A program made the position numbers and the translations under genes. A stretch of 64,000 nucleotides of DNA from JAZKFT01 sp039925965 (GTDB lineage Bacteria > Bacteroidota > Bacteroidia > Chitinophagales > Chitinophagaceae), in assembly GCA_039925965.1 (NCBI GenBank), contig JBDSXW010000027.1, positions 28,675 through 92,674 on the forward strand. Reading direction: 5' to 3'. Below are positions 36,386 through 44,871 of this stretch, in pieces (within the stretch, counting starts at the first letter, position 1; each line of letters opens with the position of its first letter). Below the pieces are notes generated by a model. It saw only the letters and a list, made by a program, of their open reading frames with translations. It searched no databases and was not told the origin of the DNA.

Positions 36386-37960
36386 TTATCCCTTTTTATC
36401 CTTTATCAATTGTTTTATTTTTTCCATTTTCGGGTCGTCATTTTTCTTTAAATAGACACTCCCCGGAGGTACATAAATATCGGGCTCAATACCATGACCG
36501 TTATGTGGTATGTTTTTATCTGCCACCAGTCGGTACAGCGGCAGGCGAATGCGGATACCGGTATTCGGCAGCACTACATCGGGTATATTTACCGCAGTAT
36601 TCCCGTATGCCCCGCCACCCGTTTCTTCGCCCAGAACGGTGACGTTTTTCTGTCCTTGTAACGGGTTAATAAACAGGGTGGAAGCAGAGAAGGTATAGCC
36701 ACCGGTAATAATAAAGACCTGTCCGTCGTAATGGTCTTTGGCAAAAGGCTGATAGATTTTTCGCTCCAGTTGTTTGAAATGATAGTAGCCATCTTTTTGC
36801 CTGCGCCTGCTCACCATCCAATGTTCCAGTTTGTACCAGAAGCCGCTTTTAACTGTTTTCGGGTAAGGATACCTGAAACTCACCGCCACCGCACTATCGG
36901 CCACTTTAAAGGGATGATCGCTGATATACCTCGCCAGTTTGGTACTCTTACTGATGCTGCCGCCGCCATTCTCCCTTAGTTCGATCACCAGGTTGGGAAT
37001 ATGTTGCTCCTGCAGTGTACGAAAACTTTCCCTGAAAAATCGGTTGAGTTTATTTTTTGAAAAAGTACTCAGCAGCATATAAGCCAACTGGTTGGCGGTA
37101 TCAATACTCAGGTTGCGGTTACTCTGCAATTCAAATTTCCGAAGCTCTTTTTTCGAAGGTTTTTTTGGATGGGTTTGAGTAATGGCGGAAATACGTCGCC
37201 TATCCAACGTATCAGCACGGGGATTATAATTGAGTAGCCGCTTGAAACGGGTGCTGCCGTCTTTGGCCACATATTCAATTACGTAATGATCGCTAAGCCC
37301 GAACGCATACTTATAATAAGTGGGAAAACTGTTGCTGATTACCTGGTATTTAAAATTGTTGTTGAAGCCATCGGAGGAGATGAGATGACCCATGCTGCTG
37401 ATCAATTCGGCCACCGGGGTTCCGTTGACCGATCTGATGATGGTGCCCCGTACCAGGTCGGAATCGCGGCGGAATGCATTGCCGGTTACAATTAAACTAT
37501 CGCCGCCCCAGGTTTTCATGGCCAGCGGGAATTGGATTTCATTGCGCTGCTGCGCGGCGTATTTGCCAAAGGCTTTTGATAACCGCACACTGGTATGACC
37601 ACACTTTATTTTTTCTGCTGCAACTGCCAGTTTATTACGGAATTCTACCTCGCCCATCGAATCGGTGAGGCTATGGTATAAGTCGTTAAAACCCTTATCT
37701 ACACTGTCTTTGCTATTATACCAATAAAGGCTGGGATGGTTTTGCTGCCAGGTCTTCCAGGCTACTTCGAAGTCTTGCTTTAAGGCTTCGGCACTATATT
37801 TTTTATTGGGATTATAGGTTTGGTTGGAAGATGCACAGCTGGAAATCAAAAAGAGAATAGTGGCTGACAGCAAACAATGAAGCGTCACATTGCAAATGCT
37901 ACATACGGAATGCTCAGTAATGATATATTGTTGAACGGAGCGTCGCCAATGTCGCATCAT
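36386..37960 (-). CDS. S41-family peptidase, lipoprotein
   Basis: About 524 residues from ATG 37960. Lipobox in FLISSC marks an exported lipoprotein. The S41 (C-terminal processing) fold shows VIELRENGGGSISKSTKL, and the nucleophile Ser in GGYTFSASTLF; the PDZ-like region precedes it (SLIVTGNAFRRDSDL, GTIIRSVNGTP). Start is uncertain: the frame reaches 38011, and a GTG at 37888 would give a very compact lipoprotein signal. Likely degrades or processes periplasmic proteins. Divergent from the trp leader. Confidence 0.87.
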   Translation of the reverse strand: MMRHWRRSVQQYIITEHSVCSICNVTLHCLLSATILFLISSCASSNQTYNPNKKYSAEALKQDFEVAWKTWQQNHPSLYWYNSKDSVDKGFNDLYHSLTDSMGEVEFRNKLAVAAEKIKCGHTSVRLSKAFGKYAAQQRNEIQFPLAMKTWGGDSLIVTGNAFRRDSDLVRGTIIRSVNGTPVAELISSMGHLISSDGFNNNFKYQVISNSFPTYYKYAFGLSDHYVIEYVAKDGSTRFKRLLNYNPRADTLDRRRISAITQTHPKKPSKKELRKFELQSNRNLSIDTANQLAYMLLSTFSKNKLNRFFRESFRTLQEQHIPNLVIELRENGGGSISKSTKLARYISDHPFKVADSAVAVSFRYPYPKTVKSGFWYKLEHWMVSRRRQKDGYYHFKQLERKIYQPFAKDHYDGQVFIITGGYTFSASTLFINPLQGQKNVTVLGEETGGGAYGNTAVNIPDVVLPNTGIRIRLPLYRLVADKNIPHNGHGIEPDIYVPPGSVYLKKNDDPKMEKIKQLIKDKKG

Positions 37961-38107
37961 AGTAGGAATACAGTTGGGGTCAAAAAAATTAAAACTACGA
38001 ACTGCAGCCATGCGATCATGAAAAGGGAAATCTTAAATTTTGGCGCAAGAGGGTCCCTGACGCCGGATTAATGCCGGATTAACGAGGGGTATTGCCGGAA
38101 AATTTTT

Positions 38108-38139
38108 TTTGGTGGTCACGAAAAACGCTTTCATATTTG
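38108..38139 (+). promoter_or_regulatory. trp leader promoter (TTTG-N20-CATATTTG)
   Basis: TTTG at 38108-38111 and CATATTTG at 38132-38139 match the Bacteroidota consensus except for the first base of the -7 box. Predicted start near 38145, so the leader ORF at 38147 would be almost leaderless. Confidence 0.6.
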
Positions 38140-38146
38140 CGGCACG

Positions 38147-38194
38147 ATGAAGCAAATGAATCATACACAAGGCTGGTGGCAGATCGAACTTTAA
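38147..38194 (+). CDS. trpL: trp leader peptide (attenuator peptide)
   Basis: A 15-codon ORF, MKQMNHTQGWWQIEL, with two adjacent Trp codons (38174-38179). Trp is the rarest amino acid, so a WW pair in a tiny ORF directly before a terminator and trpE is the classic design of a ribosome-sensed attenuator. An inner ATG at 38156 is an alternative start. When tryptophan-charged tRNA is short, ribosomes should stall on the WW codons and leave downstream RNA free to form an antiterminator. Too short for ordinary gene finders. Confidence 0.85.
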   Translation: MKQMNHTQGWWQIEL

Positions 38195-38274
38195 AAAGTC
38201 GAAGTGCTATTGCTATGTTATGAAACAACATAAACCAACTGAAAGCCTCGACACATGTCGGGGCTTTTTATTTA
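38195..38274 (+). terminator. trp attenuator: antiterminator segment and intrinsic terminator
   Basis: The terminator is AAAGCCTCGAC (38242-38252) pairing with GTCGGGGCTTT (38257-38267), one T-G wobble, ACAT loop, then T residues. GTCGAAG at 38198-38204 can pair with the 5' arm (five contiguous pairs with TCGAC 38248-38252, one mismatch, then further pairs) and would compete with it. That segment starts four bases after the leader stop codon, so a ribosome finishing the peptide would mask it. A small hairpin ATGTT/AACAT (38215-38231) lies between. Confidence 0.75.
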
Positions 38275-38456
38275 TCAGGATTTTAGGATGAAGGGATTGG
38301 CAGGATTTACAATTTGACTGGATTAATGGGTCTGGAAGGAATCGGTTGTGAGGACAGCACCTATTCTCTTTACTGACCGGCCGATTGTAATCAAACCCAA
38401 TTCAGGCCCGAATATTAAGGTTGAACCCGTGAACTTGTAAACATTCGAACTGAACC

Positions 38457-39875
38457 ATGAAGAAGATTCAAATAACAACCTCTTGTAAAAAAATGTTGGC
38501 CGATGTGTACACGCCCGTGGGCATTTACTTGCGGCTGCGCGACCGTTTCCGCGATACAGTGATGCTGGAAAGCACCGACAGCCATGTGGCGGATAATAGC
38601 TGGACATTTATCGGCGTGCAGGCCATTGGCGGCATCGAGGTGAAAGATCTCACCGCTATTGAATACAAGTATCCCGGCCAGCACCCCGAGCGCAAGCAGA
38701 TCACCAATAAGCTTTCCGTTGCCGTGGAGATAAGCAATTACCTGCAGCGGTTTGACGTGAATGGTGACTGCACGATCAAAGCGGCTCAAAGCCTGTTTGG
38801 TTATACCTCTTTTGATGCGGTCCAGTTTTTCGACAGCATCGACTTATCATCGGGGAGCAAGAAGCCAGCGTCAGACTTTCCCTTGATCCGTTACAGGCTG
38901 TACCAGTATGTAATCGCTATCAATCATTTTAAAGACGAGTTGTTTATTTGCGAGAATACCATCGCCGGGGTAGAAAGTGAGTTCGCGGTGGTGGAGGCGC
39001 TGATCCGTAGTAAGGATGTGCCGGTATTTCCTTTTAAAACCAGGGGCGGCGAGAGCAGCAATATGACCGATGAAGACTATATCGCCATGGTAAAAAAAGG
39101 GATCGCTTCCTCGCTGCGTGGCGATGTGTTCCAGATTGTACTAAGCCGCAGGTTCCAGCAATCTTTTACCGGCGACGAGTTTAATGTGTACCGGGCCCTG
39201 CGCAGCATCAACCCTTCACCTTACCTTTTCTTTTTTGACTATGGCGATTACAAACTGATGGGCAGCAGCCCCGAAAGCCAGCTGATCGTAAAAAATGGGA
39301 AAGCCGTTGTGCATCCCATCGCCGGCACGTTTAAACGTACGGGCGACGATGCTAAAGATGAAGCCCTGGCCGAAGCGCTACTGAAAGATGAAAAGGAAAA
39401 TGCGGAACATGTAATGCTGGTAGACCTTGCCCGCAACGACCTGAGCCGCCATGCCACCGAAGTAACCGTGAGCAGCTACCGGAAAGTGCATTACTACAGT
39501 CATGTAATTCACCTCGTGAGCGAGGTTACGGGCAAGGTAAATGAAGGCGTGCAGCCCTTCGAAATATTAGCGGATACCTTTCCTGCGGGTACATTGAGCG
39601 GGGCGCCGAAGTTTAAAGCCATGCAATTGATCAACCAATACGAGCCAACGCAGCGTGGTTATTATGGCGGATGTATCGGCCTGGTAGGTCTCGATGGTAG
39701 CTTTAACCAGGCCATTATGATCCGTACTTTTTTAAGCCGGAACAACACGCTTTACTACCAGGCCGGTGCCGGTGTGGTGGCGAGGAGCGTACCCGAAAGC
39801 GAATTGCAGGAAGTAAATAATAAGCTCAATGCCTTGAAGAATGCCATCGCGCTGGCGGAGGAAATTTTTCAATAA
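38457..39875 (+). CDS. trpE: anthranilate synthase component I
   Basis: 472 residues. Converts chorismate to anthranilate with ammonia supplied by TrpG. N-terminal LLESTDSH-like feedback region reads MLESTDSHVADNSWTF; catalytic blocks GDVFQIVLSRRF, PYLFFFDYGDYKLMGSSPE, HPIAGTFKRT, LVDLARNDLSRH and PAGTLSGAPKFKAM are intact, so it is TrpE rather than PabB by context. First enzyme gene after the attenuator; start 182 bases after the terminator. Confidence 0.95.
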   Translation: MKKIQITTSCKKMLADVYTPVGIYLRLRDRFRDTVMLESTDSHVADNSWTFIGVQAIGGIEVKDLTAIEYKYPGQHPERKQITNKLSVAVEISNYLQRFDVNGDCTIKAAQSLFGYTSFDAVQFFDSIDLSSGSKKPASDFPLIRYRLYQYVIAINHFKDELFICENTIAGVESEFAVVEALIRSKDVPVFPFKTRGGESSNMTDEDYIAMVKKGIASSLRGDVFQIVLSRRFQQSFTGDEFNVYRALRSINPSPYLFFFDYGDYKLMGSSPESQLIVKNGKAVVHPIAGTFKRTGDDAKDEALAEALLKDEKENAEHVMLVDLARNDLSRHATEVTVSSYRKVHYYSHVIHLVSEVTGKVNEGVQPFEILADTFPAGTLSGAPKFKAMQLINQYEPTQRGYYGGCIGLVGLDGSFNQAIMIRTFLSRNNTLYYQAGAGVVARSVPESELQEVNNKLNALKNAIALAEEIFQ

Positions 39876-40077
39876 TCAAAATGAAAACAGGGTTGCAGCA
39901 GTTGGGCGTTTCCCCTCCAAAATACAAGGCGGGGCCAGGCTTTACGCTACAAATCCTCAGCCGCACAAAATCACCCAAATCTGGATGCAACGGGCATCGG
40001 CGGCCTGTGGGTTTTTCGCTTCAATCCTTAACGCTTCCAAATTTTCATCAGCCTAAACAACAGCCTACATACAGATA
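39876..40077 (+). repeat. 202-base insert-like spacer in the trp operon
   Basis: Unusually long gap between trpE and trpG. Short frames here translate poorly, and the sequence (CAGGCTTTACGCTACAAATC near 39938-39957, GGGTTTTTCGCTTCAATCCT near 40010-40029) resembles a dispersed intergenic repeat type rather than coding DNA. No promoter or terminator seen. Its repeat nature needs a genome-wide comparison. Confidence 0.35.
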
Positions 40078-40707
40078 ATGAAAATATTAGTATTCGATAA
40101 CTACGACAGTTTTACCTACAATCTAGTCCACCTGGTTGAGAAAATAACCCATACCAAAGTGGATGTTTTTCGCAACGATAAAATACTCCTGGAGCAGGTG
40201 GCCGCTTATGATAAGATCATCCTGAGTCCGGGGCCGGGCGTACCCTCAGAAGCCGGCCTGCTGATACCGCTGATCAGGCAATATGCTGCTACGAAAAGCA
40301 TACTGGGCGTGTGTTTGGGCCACCAGGCCATTGGTGAGGCTTTTGGCGGAACGCTTACTAATTTGAGTACGGTGTATCACGGAGTGACAACACCCATTAA
40401 GGTTAAAGGGTCAAGGTCCAGGGTTCAGGTAGACCTATTTAATGGACTGCCTGAAACGATAGAAGTAGGCCGTTACCATAGCTGGATTGTAGCCAAAGAA
40501 ACGCTGCCTTCCGAACTGGAAATTACTGCCGAAGACGATAATGGAATGATTATGGCGATGCAGCACCGAACCTATGATATCCAGGGCGTACAGTTTCATC
40601 CGGAGAGTGTGTTGACGCCGGTGGGGGAGGTGATTATGAGGAATTGGTTAGGCTCGCCGACACTGCGAGGAGAAGCCTCCCCAAACCTATCCGAAGGAGG
40701 GGCTTAA
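40078..40707 (+). CDS. trpG: anthranilate synthase component II (glutamine amidotransferase)
   Basis: 209 residues. Class I glutamine amidotransferase: oxyanion region LSPGPGVPSEAG, nucleophile Cys in GVCLGHQAIGEAFGG, and catalytic His-Glu in QFHPESVLTP. Supplies ammonia to TrpE. The normal protein would end near VIMRNWLG; the last ~17 residues (SPTLRGEASPNLSEGGA) are read from a GC-rich palindromic sequence that continues past the stop, so the tail is probably a repeat-derived extension. Confidence 0.93.
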   Translation: MKILVFDNYDSFTYNLVHLVEKITHTKVDVFRNDKILLEQVAAYDKIILSPGPGVPSEAGLLIPLIRQYAATKSILGVCLGHQAIGEAFGGTLTNLSTVYHGVTTPIKVKGSRSRVQVDLFNGLPETIEVGRYHSWIVAKETLPSELEITAEDDNGMIMAMQHRTYDIQGVQFHPESVLTPVGEVIMRNWLGSPTLRGEASPNLSEGGA

Positions 40708-40830
40708 AAACCATGCTTCTTTAGGGGGCATTCCAACTATTAGCAGGTTCTCAAGCTCTTGGATTAATTGAGTCTGCCCGAAAAAATCACGGTTCTTGAA
40801 TCCTCCTTTGGAGGGCAGGGAGGCTTAAAA
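40667..40830. repeat. palindromic GGAGGGGCTT / CCTCCTTTGGAGG elements
   Basis: AAGCCTCCCC (40675-40684) faces GGAGGGGCTT (40697-40706) as an imperfect hairpin that overlaps the 3' end of trpG. Further on, CCTCC TTT GGAGG (40802-40814) is a perfect small hairpin, followed by GGGAGGCTTAAAA (40818-40830), similar to GGGGCTTAAAA at 40700-40710. This fits dispersed Bacteroidota extragenic palindromes inside the trp operon. Confidence 0.5.
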
Positions 40831-40873
40831 CTGGCTTTCAATTTCTACCCGACACATTTGAATATAATAACCC

Positions 40874-41863
40874 ATGAAAAAAATACTCAACTTCCTTTTC
40901 GAACACAAAACACTAAGCCGGGAGGCCGCCAAAGACGTGTTGCTCAATATCGGCAGGAGCCAGTACAACGAACATGAGATCACGTCTTTCATGACCGTAT
41001 ACCTGATGCGGAGCATTACCATCGAAGAGTTGCAGGGCTTCCGCGATGCGCTGCTGGAACTCTGCGTGAAAGTGGACCTGAACGGCTATGAAACGATAGA
41101 TATTGTAGGCACTGGCGGCGATGGTAAGAACACATTTAACATCAGCACCCTGGCTTGCTTTATCGTAGCGGGCACCGGCCAGAAAGTAAGCAAGCATGGC
41201 AACTACGGCGCCAGCAGCATCAGCGGTGCCAGCAATGTGATGGAGCAACTGGGCTACAAATTCAAGACCAGTAACGACCAGCTATTGAAGGAAGTAGAGG
41301 TGGCCAATATTTGTTTTTTACATGCGCCCTTGTTTCATCCGGCATTGAAAACCGTGGGGCCCATCCGGAAGAATTTAGGGGTACGCACTTTTTTTAATAT
41401 GCTCGGCCCAATGGTCAACCCAGCTAATCCGGCCTTCCAATTGGTGGGCACTTTTAACTTAGAGATGGCCCGCATTTATAACTACTTGTTGCAGCAAACT
41501 AACCGGCCATTTACCATCATCCACAGCCTGGATGGTTACGATGAAATAAGCCTCACGAACGATACCAAAGTGATCACCCAGGAGGGCGAAAAAGTGATGA
41601 CTCCCGAGCAGTTGGGAAAACGAACGGTAACCCCTGCCGACATCTACGGCGGCAATAGCGTGGAAGAAGCTGCCAAAATTTTTAATACCATTTTAAAAGG
41701 CGAAGGCAGCTGGGCACAAAATGCCGTGGTGCTGGCCAATGCCGCCATGGCCCTGCATTGTACCGGCACCCACGCTTCTTACGACGACGCCTACAGCACA
41801 GCGGTGGAAAGCCTGGAAAGCGGCAAAGCCTATGAAGGATTAAAAAAACTAATAGCACTATGA
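40874..41863 (+). CDS. trpD: anthranilate phosphoribosyltransferase
   Basis: 329 residues. Couples anthranilate to PRPP. Glycine-rich PRPP site IVGTGGDGKNTFNIST, then KHGNYGASSISGASNVMEQL, and VRTFFNMLGPMVNPA with the anthranilate-binding region. Length is normal for the family. The stop overlaps the start of trpC (ATGA at 41860), so the two are translationally coupled. Confidence 0.96.
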   Translation: MKKILNFLFEHKTLSREAAKDVLLNIGRSQYNEHEITSFMTVYLMRSITIEELQGFRDALLELCVKVDLNGYETIDIVGTGGDGKNTFNISTLACFIVAGTGQKVSKHGNYGASSISGASNVMEQLGYKFKTSNDQLLKEVEVANICFLHAPLFHPALKTVGPIRKNLGVRTFFNMLGPMVNPANPAFQLVGTFNLEMARIYNYLLQQTNRPFTIIHSLDGYDEISLTNDTKVITQEGEKVMTPEQLGKRTVTPADIYGGNSVEEAAKIFNTILKGEGSWAQNAVVLANAAMALHCTGTHASYDDAYSTAVESLESGKAYEGLKKLIAL

Positions 41864-42648
41864 ACATTCTCGAACAAATAATAGCCGATAAAAAGCGGGA
41901 AGTTGCACAGAAGAAACAACTGCTACCAACGGCCTTCTGGGAAATGATGGAACACTTTGAAAGACCGGTTGTGTCGCTAAAAGCATCTATCAAAAACACC
42001 ACCGGCATCATTACCGAATTTAAGCGTCAGTCGCCCTCCAAGGGCATTATCAACAATACCTCAACGGTTGAAGATGTGGTGTTAGGTTACGATATAAACG
42101 GCTCGGCTTGTATGAGCATCCTCACCGACGAAAAATATTTTGGTGGTACAAACGATGATGTATTGAATGCCAGGATCGTTACGGAAAAGCCCATCCTACG
42201 AAAAGAATTTATCATCGACGAATACCAATTGGTAGAAGCAAAAGCTATTGGGGCCGATGTGATATTACTGATAGCCGCATGCCTTACGCCCGCCAAAACG
42301 CAGCGCCTGGCTGCATTTGCCAAAAGCCTTGGCTTAGAGATTTTATTGGAGCTTCACGATGCCGAAGAAATGGGCCATGTGTGCGACGAAGTGGATTTGG
42401 TAGGAATCAATAATAGAAATCTTAAAACCTTTGAAGTAAATTGGCAGCATTCAATTGACCTTGCGGCCCACCTGCCAAAGGATAAATTGAAGATTGCCGA
42501 AAGCGGCATCCATAGTGTAGACACGCTGCTGATGCTGCAACAAAATGGCTTTGACGGTTTCCTCATTGGAGAAAACTTTATGAAGCATAATGACCCAACG
42601 ATTGCCTTTGCCTCATTTGTAAATGAACTGCGTTCTAAAATGGGTTAG
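41860..42648 (+). CDS. trpC: indole-3-glycerol phosphate synthase
   Basis: 262 residues, a (beta/alpha)8 barrel. Catalytic Lys in EFKRQSPSKG, second Lys in ILRKEFIIDEYQ, Glu in LLELHDAEE, VGINNRNLKTFEV and the phosphate-binding IAESGIHS. Closes the indole ring of CdRP. It is the last trp gene here: the next gene, msrB, is convergent, so trpF, trpB and trpA must be elsewhere or absent. Confidence 0.96.
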   Translation: MNILEQIIADKKREVAQKKQLLPTAFWEMMEHFERPVVSLKASIKNTTGIITEFKRQSPSKGIINNTSTVEDVVLGYDINGSACMSILTDEKYFGGTNDDVLNARIVTEKPILRKEFIIDEYQLVEAKAIGADVILLIAACLTPAKTQRLAAFAKSLGLEILLELHDAEEMGHVCDEVDLVGINNRNLKTFEVNWQHSIDLAAHLPKDKLKIAESGIHSVDTLLMLQQNGFDGFLIGENFMKHNDPTIAFASFVNELRSKMG

Positions 42649-42699
42649 GTGAATCACTTGATCGGAAGAAAATGAATATTCACCCCACCGGCAATGCAA

Positions 42700-43260
42700 T
42701 CACCCACCCTTATGTTCTTCATTGTACTTTTTTTCGGCGTCTTTTGCTTTTTCAAAATCAAGCACTACGCCATTGATGCAAAACCGTAATCCGGTTGGCG
42801 GCGGTCCGTCTTCAAACACATGACCCAGATGCGCCTTGCATCGACCACATTGGGTTTCAGTCCGCTCCATCCCATGGGTTACATCTGGCGTAAAAATAAT
42901 AGCTGATTTACTGATGGGCTCATAAAAGCTCGGCCAGCCGCAGCCACTTTCGAATTTGGCATCGCTTTTAAACAGTGGGTTGCCACAGGCGGCGCAGTAG
43001 AACGTACCCACTTCCTTACTGTCTTCAAATGCACTTGTAAACGGACGCTCGGTGCCCTTTTCGCGGGCCACCCGGTACTGTTCGGGTGTCAGTACTTTTT
43101 TCCATTGGTCGTCGGTCATTTCGGCTTTACCGCTATCGGTGTGGCTGTACACCGGATTTTCTTTTCTAAGACTATCCATAAGTTGTTGATTTGTGATTGA
43201 TGAAGTATTACAACTAACAAGGGCAATAAACGATGCTAGTATAATGAAGCTAAATTTCAT
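42700..43260 (-). CDS. msrB: peptide-methionine (R)-S-oxide reductase, lipoprotein
   Basis: 186 residues. Signal peptide with lipobox (FIALVSC) places it outside the inner membrane. MsrB domain: zinc Cys pairs in YCAACGNPLF and QCGRCKAHLGH, GCGWPSFYEPI, and the catalytic Cys in LRFCINGVVLDF. Repairs methionine-R-sulfoxide in exported proteins, so it fits the oxidative stress genes nearby. A substrate reductant is not encoded next to it. Confidence 0.95.
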   Translation of the reverse strand: MKFSFIILASFIALVSCNTSSITNQQLMDSLRKENPVYSHTDSGKAEMTDDQWKKVLTPEQYRVAREKGTERPFTSAFEDSKEVGTFYCAACGNPLFKSDAKFESGCGWPSFYEPISKSAIIFTPDVTHGMERTETQCGRCKAHLGHVFEDGPPPTGLRFCINGVVLDFEKAKDAEKKYNEEHKGG

Positions 43261-43491
43261 GCCATAAATTACGTTGGCAAGATCAAAATTGTTCTGTTAA
43301 AAAGATATACCAACCCTGATATTATAGCCTCAACCCACCGTCCAACCCTGCAAGTTTCAGTTTCATCTGATGTGTGGCTTTTGTTGAATGAAGGATGAAA
43401 GTTAGTTTATAATGTACCCCGAACAACCTTTTACAGAAACGATTCGTCTGGTTTCTTTCTGTTTATTAATTTCACCTTAAACTATTTTATT

Positions 43492-44283
43492 ATGACACAA
43501 GCACATGACATTGATTACAAAATTTACGGAGAGGAATTGCAATATGTAGAAGTGGAACTCGATCCCAACGAAACCGCCGTTGCCGAAAGTGGTGCCTTTA
43601 TGATGATGGACGATGGCATCCAGATGCAAACGATTTTTGGCGATGGCAGCCAGCAGCAAAGCGGTGGCTTACTGGGTAAATTATTAAATGCGGGCAAACG
43701 CCTGTTGGTAGGTGAAAGCTTGTTTATGACTGCTTTCACCAACGTTGGAACTGGCAAAAAAAGGGTCAGTTTCGCTGCGCCGTATACTGGTAAAATCATT
43801 GCCATCGACCTGGCGCAGCATAACGGAAAAGTGATAGCCCAAAAAGACGCCTTTCTTTGTGCGGCTAAAGGCGTGAGCATTGGAATCGAATTTCAGAAAA
43901 GGCTGGGTACCGGTCTCTTTGGAGGTGAAGGCTTTATCATGGAAAAGTTGGAAGGTGATGGGATGGCGTTTATGCATGCGGGTGGTTTTGTGCAAGAGAA
44001 AACGTTGGCGCCAGGTGAGCTGCTTCGTGTAGACACTGGCTGCGTGGTTGCCTATACTGGTGGTATTGATTTCAATATTGAATTTGTACCCGGTATCCGC
44101 AATAAGCTCTTTGGTGGCGAAGGCTTGTTCTTCGCTACGCTCAGAGGCCCGGGCAAGGTTTGGATCCAATCACTACCCATCAGCCGCCTGGCAGGCCGCA
44201 TTCTGGAATATGCAACCTACAACCGTAAGGAAGAAGGCAGTGTATTGGGCGGGCTGGGAAATTTGTTTGATGGAAGGGGATAG
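43492..44283 (+). CDS. AIM24/TIGR00266 family protein
   Basis: 263 residues, cytoplasmic, no signal peptide. The tandem beta-sandwich pattern of the AIM24 family is clear: VEVELDPNETAVAESGAFMM, FGGEGFIMEKLEGDGMAFMHAGG and a second LFGGEGLFFATLRGPGKVWIQ block. Biological role unknown in bacteria. Single-gene unit ending in a terminator. The 100 bases after the stop are AGATAGTAGA-like low-complexity sequence. Confidence 0.88.
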   Translation: MTQAHDIDYKIYGEELQYVEVELDPNETAVAESGAFMMMDDGIQMQTIFGDGSQQQSGGLLGKLLNAGKRLLVGESLFMTAFTNVGTGKKRVSFAAPYTGKIIAIDLAQHNGKVIAQKDAFLCAAKGVSIGIEFQKRLGTGLFGGEGFIMEKLEGDGMAFMHAGGFVQEKTLAPGELLRVDTGCVVAYTGGIDFNIEFVPGIRNKLFGGEGLFFATLRGPGKVWIQSLPISRLAGRILEYATYNRKEEGSVLGGLGNLFDGRG

Positions 44284-44384
44284 AGATAGTAGACAGTAGA
44301 TTTAGATCAATAGACTGGAGTTTAGATAGTAGATTATAGAGAATAGATTACAAGGCTGAAGGGTTTTAGATAATAGCATTTTTT

Positions 44385-44413
44385 AAAGCCTGCAATGTGC
44401 CGGCTTTTTTTTT
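44385..44413 (+). terminator. intrinsic terminator after AIM24-like gene
   Basis: AAAGCC (44385-44390) pairs with GGCTTT (44402-44407) across an 11-nt loop, followed by nine T. It separates this gene from the ars operon. Confidence 0.75.
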
Positions 44414-44444
44414 GCAGTAAAATTTTTAAAAAACTACCTTTTAT

Positions 44445-44478
44445 TTTATCGTATAAATGCGATAAACGATTATATTTG
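44445..44478 (+). promoter_or_regulatory. ars promoter with ArsR-type operator
   Basis: An inverted repeat TTTATCG-N8-CGATAAA (44445-44466) is followed by an exact -7 box TATATTTG (44471-44478). A repressor dimer on the repeat would sit between the -33 and -7 elements. The arsR start codon is at 44497. Confidence 0.7.
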
Positions 44479-44496
44479 TAGGGTCAAACAGTATTT

Positions 44497-44832
44497 ATGG
44501 CAATTCACAAGAAGGAGGCTTTTAGTAAAAAGGAGCAAGAGTTGGCGGCATTTGCCAAGGCCATTGCACATCCGGCACGCATTGCTATTCTAAAAATACT
44601 GGCGTTGCGAAATGAGTGCATTTGTGGTGAAATCGTAGGAGTGCTACCACTTTCACAATCCACCGTAAGCCAGCATTTAAAGGCTTTGAAAGATGCAGGC
44701 CTTATCAGCGGTTCAGTAGACGGACCCCGGAGTTGCTACTGCATTAACTGGAAGGCCTTCGACAAATTCAATAACGATTTCTGCAGCCTTTTCGGTAAGC
44801 TGAAAAAACAAAATGCAAAAGCTTGTTGCTAA
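44497..44832 (+). CDS. arsR: ArsR-family transcriptional regulator
   Basis: 111 residues. Winged helix with LAAFAKAIAHPARIAILKIL, the NECICGEIV metal-sensing region at helix alpha-3 (Cys-x-Cys), and the recognition helix LSQSTVSQHLKALKDAGLI. Two Cys lie at the very end (KACC). Represses the ars operon and releases DNA when arsenite binds the thiols. First gene of arsR-arsM-arsC. Confidence 0.9.
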   Translation: MAIHKKEAFSKKEQELAAFAKAIAHPARIAILKILALRNECICGEIVGVLPLSQSTVSQHLKALKDAGLISGSVDGPRSCYCINWKAFDKFNNDFCSLFGKLKKQNAKACC

Positions 44833-44871
44833 GGGCATTCTCAATATTTATTCTCTTTAAAAAAATTAAAC

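Noticed and set aside
39841..40078. Two short plus-strand frames between trpE and trpG
   Set aside because: They overlap the end of trpE or a repeat-like spacer and show no protein features.
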